DNA of 64,000 nt from Pseudomicrostroma phylloplanum (Eukaryota > Basidiomycota > Exobasidiomycetes > Microstromatales). The stretch spans positions 62,001 to 126,000 of the forward strand of contig BCHS01000007.1 in assembly GCA_039545275.1 (NCBI GenBank), given 5' to 3'. Under the pieces are notes generated by a model. The model was not told the origin of the DNA. It did not search any database and was given only the letters and a program-made list of their open reading frames with translations. Positions 31,934-41,699 of the stretch are shown in pieces. The translations under genes were made by a program, and so were the position numbers. Positions within the stretch are counted from its first letter, which is position 1. Each line of letters begins with the position of its first letter.

Positions 31934-33424
31934 CTAGAGCAAGTCTCCACCAGTCCCACCAGCCCTATACCACCGGAGAACCCCATCTGTTCCTCCTGCC
32001 ACAAAGGCCGAGCCTGCCTCTGGTACCGGGACTGGTACCGGTCGCGCTCCACGTCCTTCTTCATCTCCGTTGGCGGCTGCGTTATTGGCTCCATTTCTAT
32101 CGACGTGCTCCTGGAAGTCTCGCGGTAGAGGACGCCAGGCTAGACTGGTGGCGCCGCTTGGTCCTACAGGCGACGAGGTACGTGCGGGTGCGGGTGCGGG
32201 TGCCGTTGCAGGTGCAGCAGAGGAGTCTTCTCCCTGCTCCCCAGCCTCGCCCGCATCCCCATCAACATCAACAGGCGCAGCCACCGCAGTCATCGCAGTC
32301 GAGGCATCCCCGCCGGCCCGGATTACACACACGCTCCTCTTTGGCCTCTGCTCCAGATCCCACAGTCTGATCAGTCCATCCTGCACGCTCGTCGTCGCGA
32401 GCAACAAAGGGGGACGAGCTCTACCTGCTCTGCTACTGCCGCTGAAGCGTTTGCGCATTGAGGCTGATGCGACGGGTACGGGGGCGAGATGGTCGATGGA
32501 GCCTTTGTGACCTTGCAGGAAGGAGACTGGGTTCAGGAGGATCTTGGCCGCAGAGGAAGAGGTGGTAGAGAGGGAGGCGACGTCGTAGAGGGTTACGAGG
32601 CGGTCGTCGCAGCCCACGAAGAGGTGATTATCGCCGCCCGAGGAGGACGCATCGAAGGCGAGGGCTCGGATGGGGAGTGCGTGCGAAGTGTAGAGGGCCA
32701 GCTTTGAAAGGCTTGGTGCGGAGGTTGGTGAGGACTGGGTGATGGAGAAGAGGTGCACATGCCCAAAGTCTGTGCCCATGGCCACGTACTTGCCAGAGGG
32801 CGAGAAGGCGAGGCTCAGCGCGTAGACTGAAGGCGGGGGCGCCGCTGAAGAGGCAGTCTCGTATGGACTGGAACAGAGGGGCTCGCCAAAGGTACCTTGC
32901 TCGGCAGAGTGCAGAGAGATGACTGCTCCTGATCCGGCGGCCGCAAAGAAGCGGCCAGAGGGGTGGAGGGCGGCGGTAGGCAGGTCGAGGGGTTGTCCTT
33001 CTGTGTCCAATATGGTCGTGGTGCTCGCAATCGGCTCCATGTCCATCAGTGGCGCTGCTGAGGCCATCGGCAGCTCCTCGCCGTCTAGCCCATGGTCAAT
33101 CTGCTGCGCTCCTCCTTTCCTCGAAGCTGCCTTGGTCTCCAATTCTTGCAGTGACCAGAGGGAGACGCTGCTATCGATGGAGCTACTCAGGGCCGTCTCA
33201 CCCCGCTCATCGATGGTCAGAGAGTGCAGCGACTCCGCGTGAGCCTTCACCTGAGCTAAGAGGGTACCATTGATTGCGTCGAATGCACAGAGGGTGCCAT
33301 CGAGGTGGCCCGTGAGTACGACGTTGGTGGTGGCCCACTGGACAGTGAGGACGGGTGAAGGCGCGGCCGACGACGACGACGATGCGTACGAAGAGGAGAA
33401 ATCTTCGATGTATTGCAACGACAT
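31934..33424 (-). CDS. Ski8/WDR61-like WD40 protein
   Basis: A single exon of 496 residues. WD repeats can be followed from VLTVQWATTNVVLTGHLDGTLCAFD, through AHAESLHSLTIDERGETALSSSIDSSVSLW, HPSGRFFAAAGSGAVISLHSAE, LSLAFSPSGKYVAMGTDFGHVHLF and LPIRALAFDASSSGGDNHLFVGCDDRLVTLYD. The last repeats include VQDGLIRLWDLEQRPKRSV and FVAGGTDGVLRWYRAGG. The final 'GG.DG.lRWYR.aG' fits fungal Ski8, part of the Ski2-Ski3-Ski8 complex that feeds RNA to the cytoplasmic exosome, also active in meiotic recombination. Acidic and Pro/Ala-rich inserts between blades make it longer than yeast Ski8 (397 aa). WD40 assignment is certain; Ski8 is likely. Confidence 0.78.
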   Translation of the reverse strand: MSLQYIEDFSSSYASSSSSAAPSPVLTVQWATTNVVLTGHLDGTLCAFDAINGTLLAQVKAHAESLHSLTIDERGETALSSSIDSSVSLWSLQELETKAASRKGGAQQIDHGLDGEELPMASAAPLMDMEPIASTTTILDTEGQPLDLPTAALHPSGRFFAAAGSGAVISLHSAEQGTFGEPLCSSPYETASSAAPPPSVYALSLAFSPSGKYVAMGTDFGHVHLFSITQSSPTSAPSLSKLALYTSHALPIRALAFDASSSGGDNHLFVGCDDRLVTLYDVASLSTTSSSAAKILLNPVSFLQGHKGSIDHLAPVPVASASMRKRFSGSSRAGRARPPLLLATTSVQDGLIRLWDLEQRPKRSVCVIRAGGDASTAMTAVAAPVDVDGDAGEAGEQGEDSSAAPATAPAPAPARTSSPVGPSGATSLAWRPLPRDFQEHVDRNGANNAAANGDEEGRGARPVPVPVPEAGSAFVAGGTDGVLRWYRAGGTGGDLL

Positions 33425-33844
33425 CGCAAGGCAGTGTCGAGGTCGATTAGGTATGGATAGTAAGGAGAGCCTATGCGGGTAACCAGGGCTGATTGAATGG
33501 CCTGCCTGCCTGCTTGCGCTTCACTTGACTTCTTCCTGCGTCTGACGTCTGCCGTCCGTCATCCGTCGTTCCGTTCCGTGGGTGCTGTGCCACGTTTTCC
33601 CGGCTCCGCCCACGGTCAGCCCGGCCCTCGCCGTTGGGTGTGTGGGTGGGTGAGTGCGCCCGCCCCCGCTCAGGCTGGCTGCCCTGCTCGCCCGCGTGTT
33701 TGAAATCCAAGGCGGGCGATCCCAAGGATCCTTCTCATCGTCCGTCGTCGTCAGTCCTTCCCGCTGTTCGTGTTCACCCTCTCCACCACTGCACACTTCG
33801 CATCACCTTCCGCACGCATACCCTCCCCCTCTACCATCCTCACT
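33425..33844. promoter_or_regulatory. Divergent promoter between Ski8-like gene and QCR2
   Basis: 420 bp between divergent start codons. The right half is strongly pyrimidine-rich on the plus strand towards the QCR2 start. No gene. Confidence 0.4.
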
Positions 33845-35734
33845 ATGTCGCTCGCCAGGGTCGCTACGCCTTGCCGATCTTCCCTCCTCCGGACAGCAGC
33901 CGCTTCCCCCGTCAGCGCAGCCGTTGCAAGGAGGGGGTACGCTACTCAAAAGGTGGACAACATTCCCCTTGCTGCCTACGTGGGTATCTCGAGGCTGCAT
34001 ACACAGAGGGACAGAGATTGGAGAAGAGAGGAATGTACGACAATGGGTAGTGGCACAATGGAGCTTGGGAGAGAAGGGCGAGAATCGAACATAAGGCTTG
34101 GAGCTAGCAGCTGAAGGGAACTCGCAGCTATGCAGGCGTCCGACGAGGAACAGAGAGAGAGAGAGGCTGGCAATATGCAAGGCTGGGGGACTGCCAAATG
34201 ACTGACGTCTTTCTTGCTCTCCATGCGGTCCTCCTTCTCACAGGACAACGGATCACCCACGTCAGCAGTCACAGTCGCAATCAGGGCCGGAGCTCGCTAC
34301 GAGACCAGCCCCGGAATCGCAAGTCAGTACTAGGATGCAGAGGGCAGGGAATGGCATCTCGCAGATCGTGGCAGCTAATCTCTTCACCCTACACCCTTTC
34401 CTCGCAATTGTCTCTGTCATTGAAGATGGTTTGAAGCAGTGAGTCTCTGAGTACAGGCTACCCCTCTGATCTGCAGGCAGACAGACACTGACCGCCTGCT
34501 TTTCCGCATCGAACCTCTTTACTTGATCGCTACAGCTTCCTTTTCAAGTCAAACGCCAAGCGATCTGCTCTTCGACTGGTTCGAGAGTCTGAGCTGTACG
34601 GCGGTCTCCTTTCCACCTCGCTCTCGAAGGAGCACCTCTTCCTGACTGCTGAATTCCTGCGCGGCGACGAGTGAGTACAGTCTGCTGCCCCCGCGAAGAT
34701 GGATCTGAAATCTGACGGCAGACCGTGTCCCTTCTTTTGCTCCGACTGCTAGGGACTTCTTCGTCGAGATCCTGGGCGATGTTCTCTCCACCTCCAAGTT
34801 TGCTACCCACGAATTCAATGAGGAGGTCTTGCCTGCCTCTCGCGCCGAGTACGAGCAGGTAGCCGGCAACCCTTCCATCCTTGGCTTCGACACTCTCACT
34901 CAGACCGCTTACAGGCAGCGAGGTCTGGGTGCTTCCCTGTACGCCAGCCCATCCTCCCCCATCAGCGCTTCTGGTGTCAGCTCGTACGCCAAGGGAGCCT
35001 TTGCCAGGGACAACATTGCCGTCTTCGGTACCGGAATCTCACAAGACAAGCTCTCCTCTCTGGTGTCCAAGAGCTTCTCTGGTGTTCCCGGTACATCTAC
35101 CGGCGCCCTCAACGCTGGTCCCTCGACCTACTTCGGAGGCGAGCAGCGAGTAGACTTCGCCCCCCACCACGCCGATAGCCCCAAGGCCCACAACGGCCAC
35201 TTCTTCCTCGCCTTCGAAGGCGGCTCTTCGCCAGAATTCGCCGTGCTGCGCGCCCTGCTAGGTGGTGAATCGAGTGTCAAGTGGTCCAAGGGTCTTTCAC
35301 CCCTGGCTCAGGCCGCTGCCAAGGTGAATGGAGGACACGCCGAGGCCTTCAACCTGACTTTCAGCGATTCGGGACTGGTCGGTGCCTACATCACCGCCCC
35401 TACTGCCACGCTCCCTGCTCTGGCAAAGGAGGTGGCCGGTGCATTCAAGTCGGCTGCTTCGAGCGTCTCGTCGGAAGACCTGCAGAGGGCCATTGCCAAG
35501 GCCAAGTTCGAGCTTACCAGCCAGATGGAGACCAAGGAGCACGGCAGGGCATTTGTCGGTGCCGCTCTGTTGAACAAGGGATCAGTGGTCACGAGTGACG
35601 AGGTCGTCTCTCAGCTCGAGGGCGTCAAGGCCCAGGGACTGAGCGCGGCCGTGGACAAGATGCTGAAGGGCAAGGCTACCACTGTGGCCATTGGAGATGT
35701 TCGTCAGCTGCCTTACGCCGACGACCTTTTGTAA
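33845..35734 (+). CDS. QCR2: Cytochrome bc1 complex core protein 2 (Qcr2), with a 13-nt microexon
   Basis: Five exons: 33845-33979, 34244-34322, 34426-34438 (13 nt), 34536-34670 and 34753-35734. Phases agree throughout, giving 447 residues. The presequence is Arg/Ser/Ala-rich (SLARVATPCRSSLLRTAAA) with RRGYAT near the cleavage site. Joined exons read SAVTVAIRAGARYETSPGIA, then NGLKHFLFKSNAKRSALRLVRESELYGGLLS, the conserved M16-like core-2 opening that lacks the zinc motif of active peptidases. The long last exon includes FATHEFNEEVLPASRAEYEQ, NIAVFGTGISQDKLSSLV, and ends VAIGDVRQLPYADDLL as in fungal Qcr2. It is a structural subunit of respiratory complex III in the inner membrane. Codon bias is strong, consistent with high expression. 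Confidence 0.94.
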
Positions 35735-36086
35735 AAGGAGGGCAAAAGAGACGGAAGCTTGTGCGGAGATGCGGAGATGTGGATCAAGGTGAGGCGGGAG
35801 TCACGGCGGTGTCGGTCACTGCGCCGATTTCTCGCCCTGCCCTGTCTCCTCTTCCCTTAGCAATACAAAGATCGTGGTATACTTATCCAAGGCTGTTGCT
35901 GACGCGTTGTATACTCTACGACGATGGAATCTGTCCGAGTCTCAACTGAACCCGCACCTAGTCGGCGAAGCGGTGACACGCTTGTCGACGATGCCGGACA
36001 CAAACAGACTGGCAGGCTGGCTTGGTACAATACAGGTGGGATATCTATTCGACTGCTATACGACGCTTTGCCTTCAACAAGAATCG
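35735..36086. other. Intergenic spacer between convergent genes
   Basis: 3' ends of QCR2 and the INO80B-like gene. Nothing else seen. Confidence 0.5.
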
Positions 36087-37360
36087 CTATGTAGCGGCAG
36101 CCGTCAGAGGCTGCTTTGTACCCTCTTCGCCCAAGACCTGGATCTTGCCCGACGGGAAGAGGTTGCTCCACCTATCCATGTACGCCTCTGCTCCCGCTCC
36201 TACACCTCCCGCACCCACACCGGCGCCGGGTATGCTGACCGTGGTGCCCTCGACCCTATTGACCATTCTGAACATTCCCCTGGGGAGATTCTTGCTCTCC
36301 TCGCGACTCATGACCTTGGCCCTCTTCGCGTCCCTCTCCCCCCCAATCCCTCCTCTTCCACTTGCTCCTCCTCCTCCTGCACCCCCCTCTGCGCCCCCTG
36401 CCTCATCATCCTCATCGTCCTCATCTGGCTGACCCATCTCCCTAGTGGATTTCCGCCCGACTTGCTTCTTCAAAAGACGGTTGATCGTCTCGGTCTTTTC
36501 GTCGTCGAGCTTCTTCTCGGATTGGTACCGCCTGCGACGGGCGACTTCTGAGCGCATGAGGGCTACTTCTGCTTCTGTGCGCTTGAGCTTCTTGGACGAG
36601 TCGGCTGAAAAGGGGCGTGAAGGGTGGACGGGGTGTGAGCGGTTTAGTAGAGCACAAGAGAACAGTAGACTGGGCAGAAGTACTCACAGAGAGGCAGCTC
36701 TAAGAGCTCTTCTCCCATACCCGCCTTTGCCATCTGTCTAGCCGTCTTGGGCATATTAGCAAGGAAAGACTCCTCCCCATCTGCATCGTCTTCCTCCCCT
36801 TCTGTTCCCTCGGCCGGGAGGGAAGCAAGATCCCCTTCGTCCTCCAGCTCGTCCTCCTCCTCGTCCAGCTCCCCCTCTTCGTCCTCATCGCCCTCTGCGT
36901 CCAGCAGATCTTCGTCGTCTGATTCGGACTCGACGAGCTTCTTGCCCCGATTGTTCTTCACTACGGTCCGTGTAGGTCGACTAGAAGACGCTGCTGCTGC
37001 TGCTGCTGTTGCTTTTGAAGAAGAGGCTGCAGAGCGAGCAGACGTCTTCTTCTGCATCGGGCTCCGACCCTTGAGTGTAATCTTGAGCGACTTCCTCGGT
37101 TTACTCAGTGTAGGCGGAGAAGGCTTAGCCGACGAGTTGTTCCCCTCGTCGTCCTCATCTTCTTCTTGTAGCTCGTCCTCGAGCTCATCGTCGTCTGGCT
37201 CGCCCTCGGCGTCCTCGTCGTCGTCGCCGAGCATCTCTACGTCCTCTTGCTCTTGCTCTGGCTCCTCTTCTGACGCCGAGGAGAGGGCAGAAGAGACTAC
37301 CGAGAGGCGCGAGGGCTGACGGGCGTGGCGCTTGCGATTAGAAGGAGAGGCGGACGACAT
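36087..37360 (-). CDS. INO80 complex subunit B/Ies2-like protein (PAPA-1 region)
   Basis: Exon 1 is 37360-36688 and exon 2 is 36604-36087 (phase 1), for 396 residues. The N-terminal 180 residues are extremely acidic, with a basic patch between (SLKITLKGRSPMQKKTSAR; the LKITLK.. motif is typical of Ies2/INO80B). The conserved PAPA-1-like helix crosses the intron: KKLKRTEAEVALMRSEVARR, then RRYQSEKKLDDEKTETINRLLKKQ. The C-terminus contains a conserved-looking motif, RMVNRVEGTTVSIP. The HIT zinc finger of metazoan INO80B is absent, as in yeast Ies2. The predicted role is nucleosome remodelling in the INO80 complex. Family assignment is good; the exact paralogue is inferred. Confidence 0.82.
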
Positions 37361-37726
37361 GGCTGCGACACACAGAGGAGAGGGAAGTGATCGGTATTAG
37401 GGAGAGATGAGTAGCAGACGATACAACTGGCAGCGAGGCGTTGTGCTCTAGAGTGTCGAGGTTGGTCCGGCGGAGAGGCGGCCAGGCGTGGCGCTGATGG
37501 CCTGCCTGCACTGGCTGCACGCGAGACGTGGAGCAACCAAAAGTTGGAAATTGCCGCCGACCCGCAACGATCAGCCTCGATGGCACACCTCGTCCTCCTC
37601 CTCGCCCCGTCCCGCCCCCATTCCAAACCCTCTTCTCTGTACCATCTCAGCTCTCCTTCTTCAGTACTCCATATCAGCTGCACTCTGCGTCTTTGGCCCC
37701 CACTAGCCTTCCCCTAGGCACTCGCC
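37361..37726. promoter_or_regulatory. Divergent promoter between the INO80B-like and Apq12-like genes
   Basis: 366 bp between divergent starts; no gene and no clear TATA box. Confidence 0.4.
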
Positions 37727-39333
37727 ATGCCTGCAGTCGACACAACTGCCGACGATGGCCTCCTCCACACGCTCATCTCCTACGCTTCTTCCTACGTCGG
37801 CGGCACGCTCCTCGGCACCATTCCCGCTCCCATCTTCCAGATCCTGGCCGGCTTCTCCAATCTAGTCTGGAGACTCGTCGCCGGTGTGTCCAATGAGTAA
37901 GTACCTTCCTGCGAATTGCGGAGGTGGGCGACAGAACTGAGCTGGCATCCTGACTCACCTCGACCCGTACCCGCTCCCGCCTCCGCCCGCTTCTCTCCTC
38001 CCTTCGCACACAGCCCAACATCATGGACCTCCACCGTCCTCCCTCCCTTGATCGCCCTCTTCGCAGCCTACCTCTCCCTGCTCATGGCCTACAGGACTCT
38101 ACGCTCCACGGTCCTCCTCGTCTGGTGGGGCATCAAGTGGGGAGCCATCATTGGCGCAGGAATCGCACTATGGGCATGGTGGACGGGCAACCAGGATGCA
38201 GTCACTAGTGTGGGAGAGACGCCTAGGACCGCTGCAGGGCTGGCGAGCTGGGCTGGAGGTTTGGCTGGCTTGAACGGAGGTGAGTGAGCGCATCGTGTGA
38301 AGCGTATACGAAGTCTGGAAGCGCTGGAGATACATATGTGCGGCTCTATGCTAGCCCAATCAAGAGTCCTCAAGTCTGACCACTGGGCGACGTCTCTGCT
38401 TCTCTTTGTTCTTCCAAGGTGGCCGACGATGATTCATGGAAAGGGAAGCTAATCAGCAGTGTCTCTCCTGCGATCCCTTTCCCGCACACGCGCCTTCCTG
38501 CTACCTCTTCGATGCACTCAGCGGCGACCTTGGCCACTACTCTGCCGCTCCTGTCACGTCTATACGGAGCAGCGACGCGAGATCGACCAGCCACAACAGC
38601 CCACGGTACACGAAGATCTGCGGGACGCAGCGCTTCATCCAGACAGGGCGCTAGAGGGCAGAGCGTCTTCGACTCGCTCGACGATGAGGATACACCTGGC
38701 CAAGGTGCCACTGGCGGGACGGACGCCGAAGCTCTGCTAAGGGGCGCCCTCAATTCAGCTGGATCATTCTATCGATCAGCTACCTCTGGCGGGTCGGGCA
38801 GACAGCGCAAGAGCAGATCCACGGCCGAGACTGTAGCCGATCTCTTCCACGCCGCGAATGGTGGAGCTTCGCGAGGGGCAGCTTCCGGGACCAGGTTTAA
38901 TGGTCGAGGGGCAAGTCCGGAAGGCGATGGGCCAGGAGATGTGCTCGGTGGTCTGCTCAGCTCGATTGGACTGCACGGACTGATGGACGTTGCTCAGGGC
39001 GTGACCGACGAGGGGGACCAGAGCCAGATGAGTCGCTGGGTGAACATGATCCGCGAGACGGTCAATGAGGCGAGTGGGCAGCCTGCAGCAGCAAAGAGTA
39101 GACGGCGCACACCACGAGCAAGGAGAGGGAGAGGGAGCAGCTGGTTTGGCTCTGGTTCTGGAGAGGACAACGACGTCGACGATGACGACGACGATGCTGA
39201 CTTTGTGTTGGACGATGATGAGGAGGAGGTCGGATCGTCGGGTGACTGGCCCTGGTCTGCCTCGCGTCGGAGAGGTCCGGCACATAATACGCGTTCCAAG
39301 AAGCGGACTGGAAGGAGCGGTAGGCGCTCTTGA
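37727..39333 (+). CDS. Apq12-like membrane protein with long acidic tail (splice model uncertain)
   Basis: Exon 1 is 37727-37896 and exon 2 is 38014-38279, both well defined. Together they encode LLHTLISYASSYVGGTLLG and a two-TM hairpin (TVLPPLIALFAAYLSLLMAYRTL and GIKWGAIIGAGIALWAWW) resembling fungal Apq12, a nuclear-envelope/pore-assembly membrane protein. The third exon is ambiguous. The best acceptor by sequence (CTTCCAAG, ending 38,418) gives only GGRR and a stop at 38,430-38,432. A weaker acceptor at 38,520-38,521 is in phase with the long open frame to 39,333 and gives 415 residues. That frame has coding texture: FDSLDDEDT, ETVADLFHAANGG, GDVLGGLLSSIGLHGLMDVAQG and an Asp/Glu tail with a basic NTRSKKRTGRSGRRS end. 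Confidence 0.6.
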
Positions 39334-40135
39334 CCTTGCGTATGGTCTCTCATCCCCCACATCGCCTATCCCTGTATTCTTACTGCTGCATGTCTGTTGA
39401 TCCTCGTCTCGTCCTCGCAAGCTTATATCCTTGCCTTGCATCGAGATCTGGGGCTCCGGGTCCTGTGCCGGAACCGTGCACCACTCCAATCCATCCATTG
39501 CTGCAGAGGTGCAACGCGGAAAGAGGCGGCCTCGGCGACGACGGCGGGTAATTCCGCGCGGATCTAACCCAAGGCCGGAAGTAAGCTGAGTCTGTACCGT
39601 CATCATCATCTCTGCACTGCAATGACGCCCCGGCTCCTCTCCGGTCCCCGGTGCCAGGTGCCGGGTGCTAGGTTAGACTACGTCCCCCCCGGCGGCGTCG
39701 GGGCCTGCCTGCCTGCCTGTCCGCCGCGGTGTTTGGCTAGAGCAGCAAGCAGAGACACGACACATCTTCTGTTCCACTTTTTGAACCGGACAGACCGACA
39801 GACCGACAGGCAGGCAGGAGGCGGAATCACACAGACGGATGGACGGATGAAGGGTTGTGCCGCCGCCACCCGAGGTGTTTTTTGCGCTCCCGAGGTACCA
39901 CTGACCGAGCTGCTTGCTTGCTTGCTTGCTTCATCCGACCCGAGTAGGCAGCACAGGCAGGACAGGCAGGGCTTAATTACTTTTCTCCTTTTGCTATCTC
40001 TACTCTTCCGGTCTAACCGATCCGAACCGACCGACCAGCGAACCAACCAACCAATCAACCAACCCATTGCTACATCTCTTGCGTCCTTCCCCCTCCCTTC
40101 CCTACCCAACACCCTAGCCCCACCCTCCAACAGCC
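39334..40135. promoter_or_regulatory. Long intergenic region upstream of glutathione peroxidase with tetranucleotide repeats
   Basis: 802 bp with no supportable gene. It contains stacked simple repeats: GACAGACC/GGCAGGCAGG near 39,790-39,820, five GCTT units at 39,911-39,930, and an AACC-rich run (AACCAACCAACCAATCAACC) at about 40,040-40,060 that probably lies in the 5' leader. Everything fits a long inducible promoter. Confidence 0.55.
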
Positions 40136-41029
40136 ATGGTCGACTTCTACACCCTCTCCGCTCCCAAGCCCAATGGCACCTCGTACGACTTTGCCTCTCT
40201 CAAGGGAAAAGTAGTACTCATTGTCAACACTGCCTCCAAGTGTGGCTTCACTCCTCAATTTGCCGAATTGGAAGAGCTGAACAAGAAGTACAAGGATCAA
40301 GGGTTGGTCATTTTGGGATTCCCGTGTAATCAGTTTGCTAGTCAGGACCCGGAGGGGGATGAGGGAATTGGAGCATTTTGCACAAAGGTGGGTTGGCGGT
40401 GTGGCGTAGAGGGAGGGAGATTGGGAAGGGAGGAAAGAGTATCGGCGTAGAATGGAGGTGGAAGAGGAGGGCGTCTAGCTGCGCCACCGGATTGAGATAC
40501 TGACTCTGGACCTCACCTCATCTCTTCACCGCTCGCAATTCCCCTATGTAGAACTACGGAGGTACGTATATGCGTCCTGGCTCGCCCTGGCTTATGAGAC
40601 GAGCAGTCGCTCATGCCCCCCACTCGCCTCCTCTCCTCACAGTTTCCTTTGACATGCTCGCAAAGTCGGACGTGAATGGCAGCAATGCAAACGAAGTCTT
40701 CAAGTGGCTAAAGGACCAGAAGAGTGGTCTTCTGGGCCTCAGCGGGATCAAGTGGAACTTCACTAGTGAGTTGAATCGAGCCGGACCCTGCAGATGGATG
40801 TACAGGCAGATGACCCGGTAGGAAGGTGGGAAGGTGGGAAGTGCTCGTTTGTGGCGGGATGGAGCTGACCGCTCATACCTCCTCTTCTTCTTTGCCTTCT
40901 CCTTCCTCTCTCTCAGAGTTCCTCGTGGACAAGGACGGAAAGGTGCAACAGCGCTACTCGCCCCAGACCAAGCCCCTCTCCATCTCCACTGAGATTGAGA
41001 AGCTCCTCAAGGCACCCGCTGCCAAGTAA
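40136..41029 (+). CDS. Glutathione peroxidase-type thioredoxin peroxidase, with a 10-nt microexon
   Basis: Exons 40136-40387, 40552-40561 (10 nt), 40643-40765 and 40917-41029 give a perfect 165-residue protein. The peroxidatic Cys lies in VNTASKCGFTPQF. The Gln and second Cys are in ILGFPCNQFASQDP, the third Cys in GAFCTK, and the catalytic Trp in GIKWNFTKFLVD. The microexon supplies NYG plus the first base of the next codon, producing the conserved NYGVSFDMLAKSDVNG. No selenocysteine is involved. The protein matches yeast Gpx2/Gpx3, reducing lipid and hydrogen peroxides with thioredoxin and acting as a redox sensor. No targeting signal is evident, so it is probably cytosolic. Confidence 0.94.
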
Positions 41030-41699
41030 GCGAAGCAAGCTAGGCTAGGCTACACTGAGCTAAGTACGACCTCCAGCTTGCAGCTCGGCTCGGCTCGGCT
41101 CGGCTCGATACACCAAGAAGGCGTGCTGCCGCCATTTGCTCGATTTCTGCCCCCACCCTCGCCCTACATTCCTCTCTGCTCCTATAATGCATCGACCGCT
41201 TGTCCTTTTCGATGTCAGTTCCTTCTCTCCACAGAGCAGGGCAAGTGGAACAGACATCGCTATATATCCACATCGTAGTTCATTTCCCCTTCATCCATCC
41301 ATCCATCCATCCATCCATGTTTGCTCCATCTCAATGCAATAAAGCAGTACGACAATGACGATCAGTAAGGCGCAATGGCGAGGAAGTGAGGAAGGAAGGA
41401 ATGAAGGAAGGAAGAGAGCAAGGAACACGGTGGGGAGTGGGGGAGCGAGGCGAGTATGCAATGTAGATTTTCAGTGGGTATCGAATGAGGTAGTGACACT
41501 GAGATCTTGAGATCGAGAGAGAGATGGCAAAGCCCTGCTTGCCTGCCTGCCTGCCCAGCAGCCATGCTCGAGCGGGCCGAAGTGGTCCCATTCGCCCACC
41601 ATCCATCAAGGCGAGCGAGCCACACTGACTGACCCCTCTTCCTCCTTCCTTCTTCCTTTGCCCCCGGGCTCAGCAGGAGCGTATGTCGATCACGAGTGA
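41030..41699. other. Intergenic spacer with CGGCT and ATCC microsatellites
   Basis: 3' regions of two convergent genes. A CGGCT pentamer repeat (about 41,086-41,106) and seven ATCC units (about 41,293-41,319) are visible, plus TGCC repeats near 41,540. No gene. Confidence 0.7.

Noticed and set aside
34323..34425. QCR2 intron 2 retained as coding sequence
   Set aside because: It contains in-frame stops and breaks the conserved Qcr2 block, which the microexon model restores.
39622..40329. 235-codon frame overlapping the glutathione peroxidase start
   Set aside because: It runs through tetranucleotide repeats in another frame from the peroxidase and has no domain.
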